DNA of 64,000 nucleotides from Solirubrobacterales bacterium (GCA_947474595.1 CANJIV010000004.1:1-64000), one strand, 5' to 3'; positions 36,503-45,511 are shown, counted from the first letter of the stretch. Made by a program: numbers and translations. Notes: generated by a model not told the origin, from the letters alone.

Positions 36503-37240
36503 TCATCGTCTCTGGGGTGGCTGGGCTTCACGTAGTGCCTTGCCCACGGCGCGAGCCAGATCCGGGGCGCCAGGCGTGTCGGAATGGATGCACAAACAGT
36601 CGGCGCGCATCGGTATCTCACGACCAGAGTGAGCAATGGCCACCCCATCAGAAAGCACGCGCACGACGTCTTCGTACACCTGCTGGGGGTCGTAGGCCAC
36701 ATGCCGGCGAGTGATCAGCAGCGAGCCATCGTCGGCGTACTCCAGATCGACGTAATACTCCGCCAGAAAATCGAGACCGCGAGCCGTATAGACCGACTCG
36801 TGCAGCGTCCCCGCCATTCCGACCACCGGGACGCCGAGGATCTCGGCAGCATCCGCAACGGCGTGGGCCGTAGCTTGGTCCTTGGCGGCGCGGCCGTAGA
36901 GGGCGCCATGCGGCTTGAGATGTGAGAGCGACATCTCCTGCTCGTCGAGAAAGGCCTTCAGTGCGCCCGCCTGGTAGAGGATCATCGCTGTCAGCTCATC
37001 GGCGTCCATGTCCATCCGCCGCCGTCCGAACCCTTGAAGGTCGGGGTACCCGGGGTGCGCACCGACCCCGACTCCGTGCTGCTTGGCCAGCGCGACCGTC
37101 TTACGCATGACCAGAGGATCACCCGCGTGAAAGCCGCAAGCGACGTTGGCCATCGAGATCAGCGGCATCAGCTGCTCGTCGTCACCGAGACTCCAGAGCC
37201 CGAAGCTCTCTCCCATGTCACAGTTAAGAACGACAGTCAT
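36503..37240 (-). CDS. pxpA: 5-Oxoprolinase subunit A/LamB-YcsF family protein
   Basis: 245 residues. It starts with VLNCDMGESFGLWSLGDD, followed by MPLISMANVACGFHAGDP, KQHGVGVGAHPGYPDLQGFG and LKPHGALYGRAA, all signatures of PxpA. It is the first gene of the five-gene minus-strand cluster. With PxpB and PxpC it hydrolyses 5-oxoproline to glutamate using ATP. The presence of biotin carboxylase and BCCP between A and B suggests a carboxylated intermediate or a related lactam substrate (inference). Confidence 0.93.
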   Translation of the reverse strand: MTVVLNCDMGESFGLWSLGDDEQLMPLISMANVACGFHAGDPLVMRKTVALAKQHGVGVGAHPGYPDLQGFGRRRMDMDADELTAMILYQAGALKAFLDEQEMSLSHLKPHGALYGRAAKDQATAHAVADAAEILGVPVVGMAGTLHESVYTARGLDFLAEYYVDLEYADDGSLLITRRHVAYDPQQVYEDVVRVLSDGVAIAHSGREIPMRADCLCIHSDTPGAPDLARAVGKALREAQPPQRR

Positions 37241-37390
37241 AGGCTTTCACTCCCGATCGCGAGGCCGCTAGCGCTATTTATACATTCGCGACATCGTCGG
37301 AGGCTACGCGATTCGTCGAGGCCGCGCAGTAGAACTCCGTCAAATTTGAGCGCGTATGTCGACGTTAAGCCTGCCTCGCCTACCCCCGGC

Positions 37391-37585
37391 TTAAAGCTTG
37401 AGGAACAACGCTTGGGCGAGCGCGAAGTGCTCGATCTCGGCTGGATCGACGCTCTCATTGGGGGCATGGATCAGGCACTTGAGCTCCTCCACGCCGTAGA
37501 GCATGATCTCGGCGTCGGGAAAGATCTCGGCGAAGACGCTTATCAAGCTCCCCGGCCAGCGCCCGGTAGCGATCCCCGATCGCAC
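37391..37585 (-). pseudogene. 3' remnant of an M20-family dipeptidase
   Basis: A 64-residue minus-strand reading contains EIFPDAEIMLYGVEELKCLI followed by HAPNESVDPAEIEHFALAQALFL. This is the conserved end of M20 (carboxypeptidase/dipeptidase) enzymes, whose metal-ligand His lies in the HAPNE motif. The ~400 upstream residues are absent: to the right the sequence has no protein-like frame. The 525-bp gap between pxpA and the gene at 37766 therefore contains a gene relic and otherwise nothing recognisable. Confidence 0.6.
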
Positions 37586-37765
37586 GGTCAGCGATCACGC
37601 ACCCAGAGTTCTACATTACCCAGTCCACTCCTCCTATATTGTCCCTTCACGCTTTCTAAGGCACGCCCCCCAACAGGGGATCTGACGGTCACTGCGTTTT
37701 ACCGTCCACCCCTACCCCTATCGTCGCACTCGTCTGGTCCGTTTTAACCGAGGCGAGAGGCCGCA

Positions 37766-38221
37766 ATGCCGTTGTGTTTTATCGAACCGCGTGATGCCAT
37801 CCGCGTAATCGCTGAGTCCGTCGGGCGCGAGGCGCGCCGACAGATTCTTGGCGAGCTCGTGCGAGCCTGGGTAGATGAGATTCCCGAGCCAGAGCTCGAG
37901 ACCCACTACGTCAAGGCGCTCAACGACCTCGACGAGCATGACCTATCGATGCTCGCTGCTTGGCACGCATCGCTGGAGGTCGGCCATCCGGTCGCCAACC
38001 GCGACTTCCTCGTAAACGCATTCTCTTCCTTAGGCGAGAACCGCCGCGAGGCCCTCAAGATCGCAGCCGGCTTTCGTGGTGAGGAGGCCTTTGAATCTGG
38101 GGTGACCGAAGAGCAGACCCTTAACACGGTCTTGCCGTGGCTCTCCCCCGAGCGAGCATCACAGTTGGCAGACGAATGCCTAGACCTCTACTGCTGGGAT
38201 CGGCTCGGCTCCGAGAACTAA
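37766..38221 (+). CDS. Hypothetical protein
   Basis: 151 residues, acidic and largely helical (HDLSMLAAWHASLEVGHPV, SLGENRREALKIAAGFRGEE). No signal peptide or membrane segment. Cys residues occur near both ends only. Precedes the MFS transporter by 30 bp on the same strand, so it may be co-transcribed. No family recognised. Confidence 0.6.
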   Translation: MPLCFIEPRDAIRVIAESVGREARRQILGELVRAWVDEIPEPELETHYVKALNDLDEHDLSMLAAWHASLEVGHPVANRDFLVNAFSSLGENRREALKIAAGFRGEEAFESGVTEEQTLNTVLPWLSPERASQLADECLDLYCWDRLGSEN

Positions 38222-38251
38222 TACGGACACCTTGTCTGTATCGTCGCCAGC

Positions 38252-39853
38252 ATGAGTGAGGCTGGCGACCAAATCCAGAGTGCGCCGCGGTCGACTAGCC
38301 CAACTCGGAGTGGCTTGATTCTAGGCACGCTGATTCTTGTCGCCGCCGTCGCCAACTTGAACCTGATGGTGGCAAATGTCGCGCTGCCAGACATCGGCAA
38401 ATCCTTCAGTGCCAGTCAGACCGAATTGAACCTAATCGCTGTCGCCTATTCATTGGGGTTGGCGGCCTCTGTCCTCTACCTAGGCGCCCTTGGCGACCGC
38501 TACGGACGCAAGCTAATGCTCATGCTCGGCATGGCAATCTCGATACCAGCGAGCCTAGTGGCCGCATTTGCTCCCAACTTTGAAGTGCTCTTTGCGGGAC
38601 GCCTGATTGGCGGCATCGCCGCTGGTATGGCTTATCCAACGACCCTAGCCCTCATCGCCGCGCTCTGGTCTGGCCCTGCGCGCACGCGCTCGATAGCGTC
38701 CTGGTCGGCCTTCGGCGGAGCCATCAGCTCGCTTGGTCCGGTCGTCTCTGGTGGATTGCTAGAGCTAGCCGGGTGGTGGTCGGTTTTCGCAGTCACGACA
38801 CCTCTTGCCCTGCTGGCGCTAATCGCCTCTTGGCGGCTCGTGCCAGCCCATGTGCACGAGACCAAAGACCCGGTAGACAACCTTGGAGGGGTCTTCTCGA
38901 TCTTCCTGATTGGTGGCCTAGTTCTGGCGATTAACTTCGCCCCACTTCCAGGAGCCGCCACGGCTACAGTGATTTTTGCAGCGGTCGCGATCTTTGCAGG
39001 AGTGATCTTCATTCTGCGCCAACGAGCGGCGCGTTTCCCCCTCTATGACCTAAAGATCGCCGGACGTCGCCTCTTCTGGGTCGCTGCAGTAGGAGGAATC
39101 TGTGTCTTTGGCTCCTTGATGGGTGGCATCTTCGTCGCCACTATGTATATGGAGAATGTGCTCGGCTACTCGGCGCTAGAGGCCGGCTTAGCTTCCCTAC
39201 CTGCGGGAGCGGCCCTGGTCTTGATCGCGCGACACTCGGCGTCATTAGTCGAAGCGCGAGGGTCACGATTCACGCTCCTACTGGGGTACGCATTCTGCCT
39301 AGCCGCCTTCTTGATGATGCTCTTAACTTGGGACGCCTCGACATCTTTTTGGGTGGTCGGGGTGACTGCGACAATGCTTGGTATCGGCGTCGGACTCGCT
39401 GGGACTCCTGCATCACGCGCCCTTACGGGATCGGTCCCGAGGATCCGCGCTGGAATGGCCTCGGCAACGGCCGATCTACAGCGCGACCTAGGCGGGGCCA
39501 TCTTCCAATCGATCCTCGGCGCCCTGCTCACTGCAGGCTATGCAACCGCGATGGCTGCGGCAGTAGCGAGCTCACCCCAAGGAGCCAAGGTCCCAGCCGC
39601 AACCCTCTCCGAGCTGACCATGTCTTTTGGTGGCGCGCAGCAGACAGCGCAGCAGTATCCGCAGTTCGGCGACGCGATTATTACCGCAGCGAAGAGCTCA
39701 TTCCTACATGGCGATCAGTGGGCCTTCGCTGCCGGGTGCTTAGTGATCATCTTTGGCGGCGCCCTAATCCTCTTCCTCTTCCCGGGCCATGACGGCGAAC
39801 GCCGCCTGCTTGCCCAGTACGAGCTTGAAGACTCCGCTGCCAGCAGCGCCTAA
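38252..39853 (+). CDS. MFS transporter, DHA2-type drug/proton antiporter
   Basis: 533 residues with about 14 hydrophobic helices, the DHA2 number. The first-helix motif is LNLMVANVALPDIGKSF; motif A after helix 2 is LGDRYGRKLMLMLG. A periplasmic loop in the second half carries VAAAVASSPQGAKVPAATLS. DHA2 proteins export drugs, dyes or lipids by proton exchange. No adjacent regulator is seen; the substrate is unknown. Confidence 0.9.
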   Translation: MSEAGDQIQSAPRSTSPTRSGLILGTLILVAAVANLNLMVANVALPDIGKSFSASQTELNLIAVAYSLGLAASVLYLGALGDRYGRKLMLMLGMAISIPASLVAAFAPNFEVLFAGRLIGGIAAGMAYPTTLALIAALWSGPARTRSIASWSAFGGAISSLGPVVSGGLLELAGWWSVFAVTTPLALLALIASWRLVPAHVHETKDPVDNLGGVFSIFLIGGLVLAINFAPLPGAATATVIFAAVAIFAGVIFILRQRAARFPLYDLKIAGRRLFWVAAVGGICVFGSLMGGIFVATMYMENVLGYSALEAGLASLPAGAALVLIARHSASLVEARGSRFTLLLGYAFCLAAFLMMLLTWDASTSFWVVGVTATMLGIGVGLAGTPASRALTGSVPRIRAGMASATADLQRDLGGAIFQSILGALLTAGYATAMAAAVASSPQGAKVPAATLSELTMSFGGAQQTAQQYPQFGDAIITAAKSSFLHGDQWAFAAGCLVIIFGGALILFLFPGHDGERRLLAQYELEDSAASSA

Positions 39854-40041
39854 TCCCCGCCCGACAGCAAGCCTCAACGACCGCGACTTTCGGGCAAGCC
39901 GACTGTTAAAGCAATACAACGAATGGGGCGTGGATTACAGGCACAGAAGTGTCGCTTCGCGCGCCCTAGCTGTGCTACCGTCCGCGTATCAAGTGTGATG
40001 AGTGACTCTTTTTTTCCTTTACCCGAAACGGAGAAGTACAG

Positions 40042-41781
40042 ATGACGTTTTCTACTAAGCGCTCACTAGCCCTCTATACAGCCGCGGCCCTGGCAATCAC
40101 AATCTTTGCCGCTGCTCCCGCCGGCGCCCAGAGCGCAAGTGCGGCTGCATCTAAGTCCTACACGGTCAAAGCAACCGTCAAGCTAGGCAAAAACCTGACC
40201 TTGTTGCTGGTGGGCAAGTCCGGGCGTACTTTAGCGTCGGTAAAGCTGACATCTAACTCTCAGGCCGTAACCCTAAAGACCGCAAAGGTCTCTTCGATAG
40301 CTGGCGCCACGCTGCAGCTAATTAACGGCGCCAACACTAAGAGCAAGGGTGACTACTACGGCCCTGTGGAGCTTGGCTTCAAGGGCACCAAACGGACGTC
40401 TGCTACCCGCGTCTACCCCAGACTAAAAGCGTCATCATCGACAGCTATCGCACTCGGGACCATAACGGTGTTTAAGGTCACGGCTCAGCAGGGCTACGCC
40501 TCAGTAGCTGTTTCTTCTAAGGCCGCTGACAGTGCTACGAAGAGCCAAACAGTCGCCGTCAAAGGCAAGCCATCAGGCGTCGGAAGTTACGGTAAGGCGC
40601 CAACGCCTGGTGCGAGTAAGTCGCAGTCTCAGCCGCCTAACGGTCCGCCTAACGGTCCGCCTAACGGTCCGCCCAACGGTCCGCCCAACGGTGGTGGCGG
40701 TGGCGGTGTTGCAGAGGACAAGCTGCTCGGGGGCGACCTCGACAAGGACGGTCTCATTAACGCATTCGACGTTAACGACGACGGCGACAACCAGACCGAC
40801 TCCTCCGACAGCAACACGCCAACGCCCAAGGTGACGGGGGACGAAAGCGGTGCCTGCGCCGCCGTGGACTTCAGGATCTTTACGAACTTCAAGGCCACCC
40901 AACCAGGGTTTGCTGGCACTATCAACGCATACGGAACAGGTCCGTTCCTGGCAACTAAGAGCGAGACGATTCCTGCGGCGCTGACCCGCACGATGAGCAT
41001 GGTCTTCTCGCCGATCACGACGGTCTGTAACTCGGCGGTCACAAAGACAGAGCTAAAGGGAGTCGGAGTGCCTTACGCGCCGGCTGACTACGTTGAGCTT
41101 GGGAGCGTCTGCAACACCGGCGACTACCAGTGGACGATCGGCAACGGCAAAATGTGCGGTAACGCTGATTTCGCTACCGCCTACACGTTCTCAGCGACAG
41201 ACCTGCCCTCGGGCACGGATACCTTCTCCATGCGGGTGACCACGGCTGACGCCAAGATCTACGAGTTCACCTCCAGCCCAGGGTTCGTCTTCGTAACTAA
41301 TCCGATGGTTATCCGCTGGGCAGCGGGGGCAGGCTCAGGGACGATTGACTACGCCGACAACACACCTGGTCCAGACGGTCCAAGGGTCGACAGCCCGAAC
41401 ATCCCACTCGCTCAGGACGCAACACTTGAGGTAGAGCTTTACCGCCCTCAGCGCTTGGCGATCGACGGCGAGCCCGGGTTTGCCGAAGGTGCCTTTTACG
41501 ATCTCGGCGGCTTCAAGTACTCGCCAGATCTGCCAGGCGGGGCTGGTAAGTGCGACGCTCTGTCAACCACGGACACAACGATGGCAATCGACACACTTAG
41601 CGACACCCTGACCAAGCCGACGATCACTTTGTCTTGGGCGATAGGCACTAAGTGCTACGGGATAGCTCCACGCAACGCCTCGTGGCCAAATGGCGAGATG
41701 ACGGGTGGCATAGATATTCAAGTCGAACCCTCCGGCATCGGCGGCAACACTGCTCAGAAGCTCTTTATAGACGCCCTGTAG
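40042..41781 (+). CDS. Secreted protein with PPNG repeats and a calcium-binding-like segment
   Basis: 579 residues. Signal peptide at 1-30 (basic start, ALYTAAALAITIFAAAPAGA, cleavage near AQS). Then a beta-rich domain with Lys/Ser/Thr, a hinge of five PPNG units and a Gly run, and an acidic segment DLDKDGLINAFDVNDDGDNQ resembling dockerin/thrombospondin-3 calcium loops. A C-terminal domain of ~310 residues with scattered Cys pairs follows. RBS GGAG is 10-13 bp before the ATG. No enzyme motif; probable cell-surface or matrix protein. Confidence 0.75.
   Translation: MTFSTKRSLALYTAAALAITIFAAAPAGAQSASAAASKSYTVKATVKLGKNLTLLLVGKSGRTLASVKLTSNSQAVTLKTAKVSSIAGATLQLINGANTKSKGDYYGPVELGFKGTKRTSATRVYPRLKASSSTAIALGTITVFKVTAQQGYASVAVSSKAADSATKSQTVAVKGKPSGVGSYGKAPTPGASKSQSQPPNGPPNGPPNGPPNGPPNGGGGGGVAEDKLLGGDLDKDGLINAFDVNDDGDNQTDSSDSNTPTPKVTGDESGACAAVDFRIFTNFKATQPGFAGTINAYGTGPFLATKSETIPAALTRTMSMVFSPITTVCNSAVTKTELKGVGVPYAPADYVELGSVCNTGDYQWTIGNGKMCGNADFATAYTFSATDLPSGTDTFSMRVTTADAKIYEFTSSPGFVFVTNPMVIRWAAGAGSGTIDYADNTPGPDGPRVDSPNIPLAQDATLEVELYRPQRLAIDGEPGFAEGAFYDLGGFKYSPDLPGGAGKCDALSTTDTTMAIDTLSDTLTKPTITLSWAIGTKCYGIAPRNASWPNGEMTGGIDIQVEPSGIGGNTAQKLFIDAL
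40633..40692 (+). repeat. Five tandem 12-bp units encoding PPNG
   Basis: CCGCCTAACGGT repeated five times; the last two units carry C for T at position 6. In frame with the secreted protein; the repeat number could vary by slippage. Confidence 0.9.
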
Positions 41782-41803
41782 CCGCTTCCACTGTGAACGG
41801 TCT

Positions 41804-41836
41804 GAAACCCGCTGGCGGTAGACGCCAGCGGGTTTC
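41804..41836. terminator. Bidirectional hairpin terminator
   Basis: A perfect 14-bp inverted repeat: GAAACCCGCTGGCG (41804-41817), loop GTAGA and CGCCAGCGGGTTTC (41823-41836), between two convergent genes. No long T run, but each arm ends in T3 or A3, so it could serve both directions. Confidence 0.65.
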
Positions 41837-41858
41837 AAGCAGGCGCTATGAGTTGCCT

Positions 41859-42797
41859 TTAGAGTCGTCGGATCAGGTCATAGCGACCGATGCCAGAGCG
41901 ACCGTTCATCCGCCAGAGAAAGAATGCGCACTCCATGCGCAGCGCAGCCTGGGACTCTGGTGAGCCGAGATAGAGCGTCGTACCGCACAGCAGTAGCCCG
42001 CTCGCGCGTTGTGGCCTATCGCAGTCGTCTGTCTCCCATAGCTCTAAGGCCGCACGGCGTTGGCGGCCATCGCTGTCATAGCTAGTTGATAGACGGGGAT
42101 CTTCGACGACAGCAGCGGCCGCGACCTCATCGGCGGCTTTGATTACCCACGCCGTCGTCGCCTCTTGAGCGTGGCCCACAGCCTCAGTCGAGCGGACCGC
42201 AGACAGCAAGACCGCGTCGTCGCCTGCGATCCACGCACCGACCGAGCGGGCCAATTGGATCTTTGTCCAGTCAGCCACCCCCCATGAGTGCCCCCGCTGA
42301 CCGAGGCAGGCGATCTCATGCACCTCTGCGGCGACCGTGGCCTTACCGCTGACGCGGCAGATCTGTTCGTAGCCTTCTAGGCCACCACCACGGGCAATCT
42401 CGCTGTTCGGGCCAGCCTCGCATGGCTGAGTTGTTGCCTCAAGCTCAACGTCAAAGGAGACGCGCTCCCCGTTGAAGCTAACGCGCCAGGTCCTCAACGG
42501 CTCCACTGTCTCGAACCTGAGGCCGGCTACCTCAAGCTCAGACCACTCCTCTGAGTCGATAGCAATCTCGCCTTGAGCGAGAACCTCAGCGACGTCGCCG
42601 CCACTAAAGACAACAACGAGCACGGTGGCTAGCGCAGGCGCGGCTGGCGACACGCCATCGTGGGCCCTGGCGGCAGTAATGCTGATGCGCGCCGTGACAA
42701 AGATTGCGGCTTGCCCGTCACCGAACGCGACCTCTACTCCATCACTAAAACCTGGCTGGGTTAGCGATCGACGCTTCTCATCATCGGCTGCGATCAT
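41859..42797 (-). CDS. Hypothetical protein, DUF7064/AttH-like
   Basis: 312 residues, mostly beta-strand-like. The motif CLGQRGHSWGVADW (~170-183) matches the GxGxRxHSWG signature seen in AttH/CrtC-related lipocalin-like proteins and the DUF7064-type actinobacterial proteins. No signal peptide. Its start overlaps the fxsA stop by 4 bp, so they are coupled. Family assignment is tentative and the function unknown. Confidence 0.55.
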   Translation of the reverse strand: MIAADDEKRRSLTQPGFSDGVEVAFGDGQAAIFVTARISITAARAHDGVSPAAPALATVLVVVFSGGDVAEVLAQGEIAIDSEEWSELEVAGLRFETVEPLRTWRVSFNGERVSFDVELEATTQPCEAGPNSEIARGGGLEGYEQICRVSGKATVAAEVHEIACLGQRGHSWGVADWTKIQLARSVGAWIAGDDAVLLSAVRSTEAVGHAQEATTAWVIKAADEVAAAAVVEDPRLSTSYDSDGRQRRAALELWETDDCDRPQRASGLLLCGTTLYLGSPESQAALRMECAFFLWRMNGRSGIGRYDLIRRL

Positions 42798-43264
42798 CGC
42801 GGCAGACTCGGAGTGTCGATCTCGACTGCTGTGCCTTCAACGTCGTATGGCTCGGGGCCAGGCCCGCGACGGCTTTTGCTAACTCCGGCCACAGTAACCG
42901 TGAGGTGAGCAAACAGAGTGCGACTCAAGGCAGTGCGCATGATTGCTCGCGTGGGCGGGAGGATCATCAGGATTGCGAGGATGTCAGTTATGAAGCCCGG
43001 CGTCAGCAGAAGTACGCCACCGAACATGATCAGCCCACCGTCGGCTACCTCGCGCGCCGGCACACGCCTCTCCTGTATTGCCTTGTTCAGGAGTATCCAA
43101 GCTCCGCGGCCCTGCGTGCGCAACAGCCAGACGCCAACCACTGCGTCGGCAACGAGCAAAGCGACTGTCGGCAGCACGCCGATCTGCGAGCCGACTTCGA
43201 TAATCACGAAGATCTCGGCTATCGGCAGAACGATGAAAAGCATGAAAAGCGCGAGCGCCACCAT
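42794..43264 (-). CDS. fxsA: FxsA family membrane protein
   Basis: 156 residues with three to four hydrophobic helices. LFMLFIVLPIAEIFVIIEVG at the N-terminus and GGLIMFGGVLLLTPGFITDI (~75-95) are the family signatures. FxsA in E. coli relieves F-plasmid exclusion of phage T7; its cellular role is unclear. The cytoplasmic tail is basic and then acidic. First gene of a two-gene unit with the AttH-like gene. Confidence 0.9.
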   Translation of the reverse strand: MVALALFMLFIVLPIAEIFVIIEVGSQIGVLPTVALLVADAVVGVWLLRTQGRGAWILLNKAIQERRVPAREVADGGLIMFGGVLLLTPGFITDILAILMILPPTRAIMRTALSRTLFAHLTVTVAGVSKSRRGPGPEPYDVEGTAVEIDTPSLPR

Positions 43265-43273
43265 GCCAACAGG

Positions 43274-43555
43274 TTACGCAGGTGACGGGCCGGCCATCCG
43301 TACGCTGGGCAGTCGGTGGACGCCCATCATCTCGATCAGCCTTAAGACTTGCGGCTGAGCGCCGTAGACGATAACCCGCTTGCCACGCTGGCGCAGCCGG
43401 CGGACGAGTGAGACAAGGTCGAGCATCAACGTGACGTCGGCGAAGCCGAGTTCCCGCAGATCCACAGTGAGATCGTGTTCGACCTTAAGTGCCCGGGAAA
43501 AGGCTCTGCGACGCAGGCTCTGCGACGCGGCTCCCTCATCCCCCGAACAGCTCAA
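43274..43555 (-). CDS. STAS-domain protein (anti-sigma-factor-antagonist-like)
   Basis: 93 residues from TTG 43555. VDLRELGFADVTLMLDLVSL and RGKRVIVYGAQPQVLRLIEMMG are strand and helix blocks of STAS domains. The usual phosphorylatable Ser (DxSG-like) is replaced: the site reads FADVTLML, so Thr may take its place. The open frame continues upstream as FPIVKFDKSDSLL, a good first beta strand, but has no ATG or GTG, so the true start may lie ahead of 43555. Confidence 0.65.
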   Translation of the reverse strand: MSCSGDEGAASQSLRRRAFSRALKVEHDLTVDLRELGFADVTLMLDLVSLVRRLRQRGKRVIVYGAQPQVLRLIEMMGVHRLPSVRMAGPSPA

Positions 43556-43628
43556 CAGCGAATCACTTTTATCGAACTTGACGATAGGGAAACCCTACAC
43601 CAGGCGCCCGCTGGCTAGACTGCGGCGT

Positions 43629-43946
43629 ATGGAAGAACCCACAACTGAGATCCCACGCGCCGACCAAGTAACAGAGGCGCTGACCAACGTCATCGATCCC
43701 GAGCTCGGACTTGACTTTGTCGAGCTTGGATTGGTCTACGACGTGGAGGTAGATGGTGGCTCGGTCACGGTCACCTTCACGCTGACCACTCCTGCCTGCC
43801 CGATCGGGCCTCAGGTGAGCGAACAGATGCAAGAGTTCGTCGGCGAGCTCGACTGGGTTGAAGAGGTCACCCCAAAGATGATCTTCACGCCGCCGTGGAC
43901 TCCCGACAGGATGAGCGAAGACGCGAAGTTCGCGCTCGGCTTCTAA
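43629..43946 (+). CDS. Iron-sulfur cluster assembly factor, MIP18/DUF59 family (SufT/PaaD-like)
   Basis: 105 residues. VTEALTNVIDPELGLDFVEL and FTLTTPACPIGPQVSEQM (with the conserved Cys in TxxxCP) are the DUF59 hallmarks. Such proteins help deliver Fe-S clusters, and are found in suf or phenylacetate-oxidation operons, but none is adjacent here. The last 4 bp overlap the convergent wax ester synthase stop. Confidence 0.9.
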   Translation: MEEPTTEIPRADQVTEALTNVIDPELGLDFVELGLVYDVEVDGGSVTVTFTLTTPACPIGPQVSEQMQEFVGELDWVEEVTPKMIFTPPWTPDRMSEDAKFALGF

Positions 43947-45511
43947 CGCTTAAGAGCGCCGACGTTCAGGATCTTCCTGCTCTTGGCGCCCGCGCTTGGC
44001 TTGGCCTTAGCCTTAGCGCCTACCGTCTTGGTCTTGGTCTTGGTTGTTCTCTTAGTCTTGGCTAGGGACCTTTCCTTGGCCTCAACCTTCGCTTCGGCCG
44101 TCGCGATCACGCTCTCGGCCAGCTCTGCTGCTACCAATAGCTCCTGCCTTGCCTCGACGATTGCGTCGGCGAGGAAATCAAGGTCTGGCATCGCGTCGTA
44201 GTCGGCCAGAAGGCCGAAATTCAGCTGGCCGTTGTAGGACATGATCGCGATCGCCAACGCATGATTCTCGGGCAGAAAAGCGACTGGAAAGAGGTCTTTG
44301 AGTTCGCGGCCTAGGACATAGAGGGGAAACTGCGGCCCCGGCACGTTGGTGACGATCAGATTGAACAGCCTCGTCGAAAAGTTCAGCCGTGCGGCCTGGG
44401 CGAGCAGCGTCGGCGGCGCAAAGTTCTGCGCGCCAGCAATCACCTCGGCGCCAAGCGCCTGCTTGGACTCCTTCACTCCATCCATCGCCTGCTTGACGAA
44501 GCGCAACCGCGCAACTGGATCCTTGATGTAGACCGGCAACGGACCACGAACCGCGGCGATCTGGTTTCCAAGTTGATTGTGCTGATCGGCCGTCCGCGTG
44601 GAGACCGGCACTAGTCCACGCAGCTCCATCCCTTCGGTCCGCACGCCGCGCGAGTGAAGCCAACTAGCCAACGCCCCGCTGACCACAGCGAGCACGACAT
44701 CATTTACGGTGCCGCCTAGCGCGTTCTTAATCCGCTTGTAGTCGTCAAGCTCATTGCGAACCACCGCGACCCGCCGGTGCGGGCCGATCTCAACGTTGAG
44801 CGGCGTCACGGGGGCAGGATTTAGGCCCTCCCAAACAACCTCCCCCACGCCCTCGACCGCCTCGCGCACGGCCCCGAGCGCCGCTGCTGGCTGCGTCATG
44901 CCGCGGGCTAGGCGCCCTACAACCTCAGCTCCAGCGCCTATCCATCCTCGAATGCCAGCCGCAACAAGCTCAGCAGAGGAGGGTTCAGCTCGTGCAATCC
45001 ACTCCTCGCCGCCTTCTATCTTCCGCGGCTCGGAACTGAGATCGAAAAGGACTGTCGCTAGATCAACGCCCGATACGCCATCGATCAGAGCATGATGCGT
45101 CTTCGTAATTAAGGCGAAGCGATCGTCAGCCAGTCCCTCGACCAGCCACATCTCCCACAGCGGCTTAGAGCGGTCCAAGCGCTGGGAGAAGATCCTGCCC
45201 ACCATGCTGAGTAGCTGGCCCTCGTCGCCTGGATCTGGCAGCGCGGTATGGCGGATGTGGTACTCGAGATTGAAGTTGGAATCGTCAACCCACATTGGGC
45301 GAGATGTTTCAAGCGGCGGGAAAACTAGCTTTTGTCTGTACCGTGGGACTAGGTGCAGTCGCGAGCGGATCTGATCGAGGAAGTCGTTGATCGGCGGCGC
45401 GGGACCCTCAAATGTGGTCATGGCACCGACATGCATATGCGAGGACTCGCCCTCGTTGTGGAGGAAGGAAGCGTCAACAGCAGTCAGTTGATCGAGGTGA
45501 TTTTGTCCCAT
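43943..45511 (-). CDS. Wax ester synthase/diacylglycerol acyltransferase (WS/DGAT)
   Basis: 522 residues. The active site HHALIDGVSG (HHxxxDG) is present near 136-145, preceded by the SFLHNEGESSHMHVGAM opener. The C-terminal half has the PLYVLGRELKDLFPVAFL and LNFGLLADYDAMPDL blocks. It esterifies acyl-CoA to long-chain alcohols or diacylglycerol to form wax esters or triacylglycerol, the storage lipids of actinobacteria. A Lys/Thr/Ala-rich tail of ~50 residues is added after the fold, of unknown role, possibly binding lipid or DNA. Confidence 0.92.
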   Translation of the reverse strand: MGQNHLDQLTAVDASFLHNEGESSHMHVGAMTTFEGPAPPINDFLDQIRSRLHLVPRYRQKLVFPPLETSRPMWVDDSNFNLEYHIRHTALPDPGDEGQLLSMVGRIFSQRLDRSKPLWEMWLVEGLADDRFALITKTHHALIDGVSGVDLATVLFDLSSEPRKIEGGEEWIARAEPSSAELVAAGIRGWIGAGAEVVGRLARGMTQPAAALGAVREAVEGVGEVVWEGLNPAPVTPLNVEIGPHRRVAVVRNELDDYKRIKNALGGTVNDVVLAVVSGALASWLHSRGVRTEGMELRGLVPVSTRTADQHNQLGNQIAAVRGPLPVYIKDPVARLRFVKQAMDGVKESKQALGAEVIAGAQNFAPPTLLAQAARLNFSTRLFNLIVTNVPGPQFPLYVLGRELKDLFPVAFLPENHALAIAIMSYNGQLNFGLLADYDAMPDLDFLADAIVEARQELLVAAELAESVIATAEAKVEAKERSLAKTKRTTKTKTKTVGAKAKAKPSAGAKSRKILNVGALKR

